DNA of 8,995 nt, from the NCBI GenBank assembly GCA_020634565.1, contig JACKBN010000033.1, forward strand, positions 1-8,995, in the 5' to 3' direction. The position numbers and the translations under genes were made by a program. The notes under the pieces were generated by a model. The model did no database searches. It worked only from the letters and a program-made list of their open reading frames with translations, and was not told the DNA's origin. How positions within the stretch are numbered: the first letter of the stretch is position 1; every line of letters begins with the position of its first letter. The stretch is from Ardenticatenaceae bacterium (GTDB taxonomy: Bacteria; Chloroflexota; Anaerolineae; Promineifilales; Promineifilaceae). Positions 7,901 to 8,995 of the stretch are shown here, one piece after another.

Positions 7901-8087
7901 TGATGTGCCGGAAACGGCCGTTGCCAGCGATGGCATCGGTTTAAAAAGTATGCGCGAAAGAACCGAACTGTTTGGCGGTACGGTAACCCTGCAATCCACC
8001 CCTGGACAAGGCACAATGGTGCGAGTATGCTTGCCATTATCCGGGAAAAAGAAAACCAACGCCGCCGCACCAAAAACGGGAGAATGA
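4980..8087 (+). CDS. Multi-sensor histidine kinase (Cache-HAMP-PAS-PAS-GAF-HisKA_3)
   Basis: This 1035-residue membrane sensor kinase autophosphorylates on histidine and should pass the phosphate to the adjacent regulator. Order of parts: membrane segment about 24-43; extracytoplasmic region 46-302 resembling a double Cache sensor, with a typical W145-F...R152-P-Y-V-G-N-L-Y159 stretch and IPVMDDAGQSIGILGTYLD; membrane segment 303-323; HAMP about 324-378 (PLTAIARAANRL...GDEVGVLS); coiled coil; PAS about 391-510, ending TDVTERKQAE; second PAS about 517-640 (LTGYTREAL, IHPDD, RWVWEQGEAVY); GAF about 652-812; HisKA_3 with phosphoacceptor H831 in RDLHDSVTQ, which includes the HDxxxQ phosphatase-type motif; ATPase domain with N941/N942 (EALNNSLKHA), DDGRGF (969-974), GIGL (985-988) and GQGT (1009-1012). 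All catalytic motifs are intact. The ATG at 4980 was chosen over TTG 4926, though neither has a good Shine-Dalgarno site. The ligand is unknown. Confidence 0.92.
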   Translation: MPENSPFYRLRRILDPRRSLRAQAALAFGTLTILLALLISVLVERAAQTDLQEASGSKLAELAYYMADALDRDIFTRYKELELVSLSTPLSDTEATMAAKQHVLTRFQEIYPHYVWVGLADPTGQILTNVGNRPGDGQAVADLSWFMAGKERPYVGNLYAEMPNGEQAHYVTMAIPVMDDAGQSIGILGTYLDETWLDEIESTLLLPSQDRSDVNIMVLAADGRYLFGTNPLPDTAPCEEAISAAQSGENSYAINTWPDGNVYLTGYARVMPHPELSGPNWLVLACQEAGTALAPIQQLQQRVLLLGSSLSILFLLLGWVVAGRITQPLTAIARAANRLRQGEADAKIPIYAHGDEVGVLSHSLHDLVTSLAQRTAELGSAENELEEVNNTLEAIIQSVPLAIFLLDPEGVAHAWNPAARKMFSWDEDRLATSPNPIHKMQQEPDFRKMVDRVLDGEVLTNVERQHTRHDGTPMHVSIAMAPIHDAQGEPTGAVTVLTDVTERKQAETQLRDAHRTLAILMSNLPGMAYRRRADDRHAMTFVSEGCFDLTGYTREALLESGTVHYADLIHPDDLAGVLAEVEKAVAAKRPYQCTYRIKTAVGHERWVWEQGEAVYAEDGTLQALEGFITDNTGQVMARQELEQRVTDRTRKLSVLNDVLRLTNTSDDLADILQGTIQRMLTATHGEIGYIHLLDGPNHIHLTAHVGLPEAIADVVANLPTQPPAMACSWVVAQNAVLTIPQVRTDTRTEHLTALSEELNAYMGVPLVAGSKVMGVLSLIGQTVAQFGDEEIALMAAVGRQIGNAVETARLRQQEGFLMVLQERNRLARDLHDSVTQSLYSVVLFAEAGRRKLTAGQIEQATTYLERVNDTGQQALKEMRLFIHKLRPLALQEEGLDRALQQRLKAVEGRSGIDHELIVEGRLDLPPDMEEALYHISMEALNNSLKHARASKVIVRLAIDEAEVEMEIRDDGRGFDVPETAVASDGIGLKSMRERTELFGGTVTLQSTPGQGTMVRVCLPLSGKKKTNAAAPKTGE
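8078..8082 (+). promoter_or_regulatory. Response regulator ribosome binding site
   Basis: GGGAG lies inside the end of the kinase gene, 7 bases before the ATG at 8090 and only 1 base before an upstream in-frame ATG at 8084. The spacing favours 8090, which gives the standard N-terminus MSDPIRIFLADDH. Confidence 0.65.
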
Positions 8088-8089
8088 AG

Positions 8090-8746
8090 ATGAGTGACCC
8101 CATTCGTATATTTTTAGCCGATGATCACGCCGTGGTGCGTGAAGGGCTGGTGGCATTAATTGAAACAGAAGAAGATATGGAAGTGGTGGGTACCGGCGAA
8201 AACGGAGAAGAAGCTGTGCGCCGGGTGCTGCACTTTCAGCCTGATGTGACCCTGCTGGATTTGCATATGCCGCGCAAAAGCGGCCTGGAAGCCATTACGG
8301 AAATTAAAGCGGCCATGCCGGAAGCGCGTATTCTGGTCTTGACCAGTTTTGGTGATGATGAACACGTCTTTACCGCCATCAAAGGCGGCGCACAGGGTTA
8401 TTTGCTGAAAGATACACCGCCCCATGAGCTTATTCGCGCCATTCGCAATGTGTACGAAGGCAAATCGGCACTGCATCCCGATATTGCCCTGAAAGTGATT
8501 CGAGAGCTAAACAAGCCAGATGATTTGCCGCTCACGGAAGATCCGCTGACGGAGCGGGAAGTCGAGGTGCTCAAACAGGTGGCTCGCGGGCTGTCTAACG
8601 ATGAAATTGCGCAGCTGTTGGTGGTGAGCGAACGCACGGTGCGTACCCACGTAAGCAACATTTTGGGTAAGCTGCATCTGGCCAACCGCACCCAAGCGGC
8701 TCTTTATGCCCTGCGAGAAGGGATTTCTACTTTGGATGAGACGTAA
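8090..8746 (+). CDS. NarL/LuxR-family response regulator
   Basis: This 218-residue protein is a DNA-binding response regulator and the likely partner of the kinase encoded just upstream. The receiver domain (about 4-120) has the acidic pair D11/D12, phosphoacceptor D57 in LLDLHMP, the switch T85 and the conserved K107 (LLKD). A linker rich in Asp, Leu and Pro leads to a LuxR-type helix-turn-helix at about 150-212 (LTEREVEVLKQVARGLSNDEIAQ, then SERTVRTHVSNILGKL and NRTQAALYALREG). Length and domain order are standard for the NarL group. The gene begins 2 bases after the kinase stop, so the two are almost certainly co-transcribed and translationally coupled. HisKA_3 kinases and NarL-type regulators are the usual pairing. 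An upstream ATG at 8084, overlapping the kinase stop, would add two residues. The target genes are not visible. Confidence 0.96.
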   Translation: MSDPIRIFLADDHAVVREGLVALIETEEDMEVVGTGENGEEAVRRVLHFQPDVTLLDLHMPRKSGLEAITEIKAAMPEARILVLTSFGDDEHVFTAIKGGAQGYLLKDTPPHELIRAIRNVYEGKSALHPDIALKVIRELNKPDDLPLTEDPLTEREVEVLKQVARGLSNDEIAQLLVVSERTVRTHVSNILGKLHLANRTQAALYALREGISTLDET

Positions 8747-8803
8747 CGGTTTGGAAACGGCCGTTGCTGGCCTCCGAATAAGTTCATACGTCATTTGACT
8801 CAG

Positions 8804-8833
8804 AGAGCTGCTCATGCGAGTAGCTCTTTTGTT
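8804..8833 (+). terminator. Intrinsic terminator of the two-component operon
   Basis: A 10-bp stem (8804-8813 with 8818-8827, one G-U pair) and a 4-base loop ATGC are followed by TTTTGTT. It lies about 58 bases after the regulator stop and should end the kinase-regulator transcript. Confidence 0.85.
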
Positions 8834-8995
8834 ATAAGCCGGTAGCAGCATAAAGCCGATGTGTTTGGCCCGCCAGCTTGTTACGATGATGGAACGGAAT
8901 AGCAGCGCTTGCGAATGCTTTAGGCCCCGGGCATTTTTAGGCGCCCAACATCATCTCTCAAGCTTTTGCTTGGCTAGTCTGCTTGTTAAGTAATT
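8834..8995. other. Non-coding right end, no gene seen
   Basis: No plausible gene, RNA or mobile element was found. The only structure noted is a small perfect hairpin CAAGC-TTTT-GCTTG (8959-8972), which lacks a following T-run. The next gene presumably begins beyond the window. Confidence 0.5.

Noticed and set aside
4714..8861. Short matches between the two intergenic regions: TACGTCATTTG at 4715 and 8788, GGTAGCAG at 4892 and 8841, and AGCATAAA(G)CCGATG at 4969 and 8847
   Set aside because: Matches of 8-14 bases, one needing an indel, are expected by chance among the many comparisons in 9 kb, and they do not form one continuous repeat.
8959..8972. Hairpin CAAGC-TTTT-GCTTG as a terminator
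   Set aside because: The stem is only 5 bp, no T-run follows it, and no gene precedes it after the stronger terminator at 8804-8833.

Overview
The window looks like ordinary chromosome from a free-living bacterium of moderate GC content, probably a member of the Chloroflexota (Anaerolineae or Ardenticatenia-like). That placement is an inference. It rests on a groES-groEL operon under a CIRCE operator, a membrane-anchored TPR protein with a Pro/Thr linker, and a large multi-sensor NarL-type kinase. There are no rRNA, tRNA, CRISPR, phage, transposon or plasmid signatures.

Layout, all genes on the + strand: (1) 1-190 is a leader region with a good sigma-70-like promoter followed at once by an intrinsic-terminator hairpin. 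(2) 191-1402 encodes a single-pass membrane protein with about nine TPR units. (3) 1423-3537 is the groES-groEL heat-shock operon with a consensus promoter, a perfect CIRCE operator and a second, degenerate CIRCE-like site upstream. (4) 3541-3647 holds a small imperfect repeat cluster and a strong terminator. (5) 3746-4558 encodes a soluble TPR protein whose start is uncertain, followed by a strong terminator at 4612-4647. (6) 4648-4979 is mostly non-coding, with a possible gene remnant and a candidate promoter. (7) 4980-8746 is a two-gene two-component system: a 1035-residue Cache-HAMP-PAS-PAS-GAF histidine kinase and a NarL/LuxR-type response regulator, closed by a terminator at 8804-8833. 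(8) 8834-8995 shows no gene.

How the genes work together: GroES and GroEL form the folding chamber, and HrcA binding at CIRCE should repress them until heat or unfolded protein titrates the repressor. The kinase should sense an extracytoplasmic ligand, integrate cytoplasmic PAS/GAF inputs and phosphorylate the adjacent regulator, which then binds DNA through its LuxR-type helix-turn-helix. The two TPR proteins are probably scaffolds; their partners cannot be read from the sequence.

The most unusual signal is not a gene. The 8-base palindrome ACGGCCGT occurs 14 times in 9 kb, in all three codon phases and between genes, against about 0.14 expected from uniform base use. It behaves like a highly iterated genomic palindrome, comparable in kind to HIP1 of cyanobacteria.
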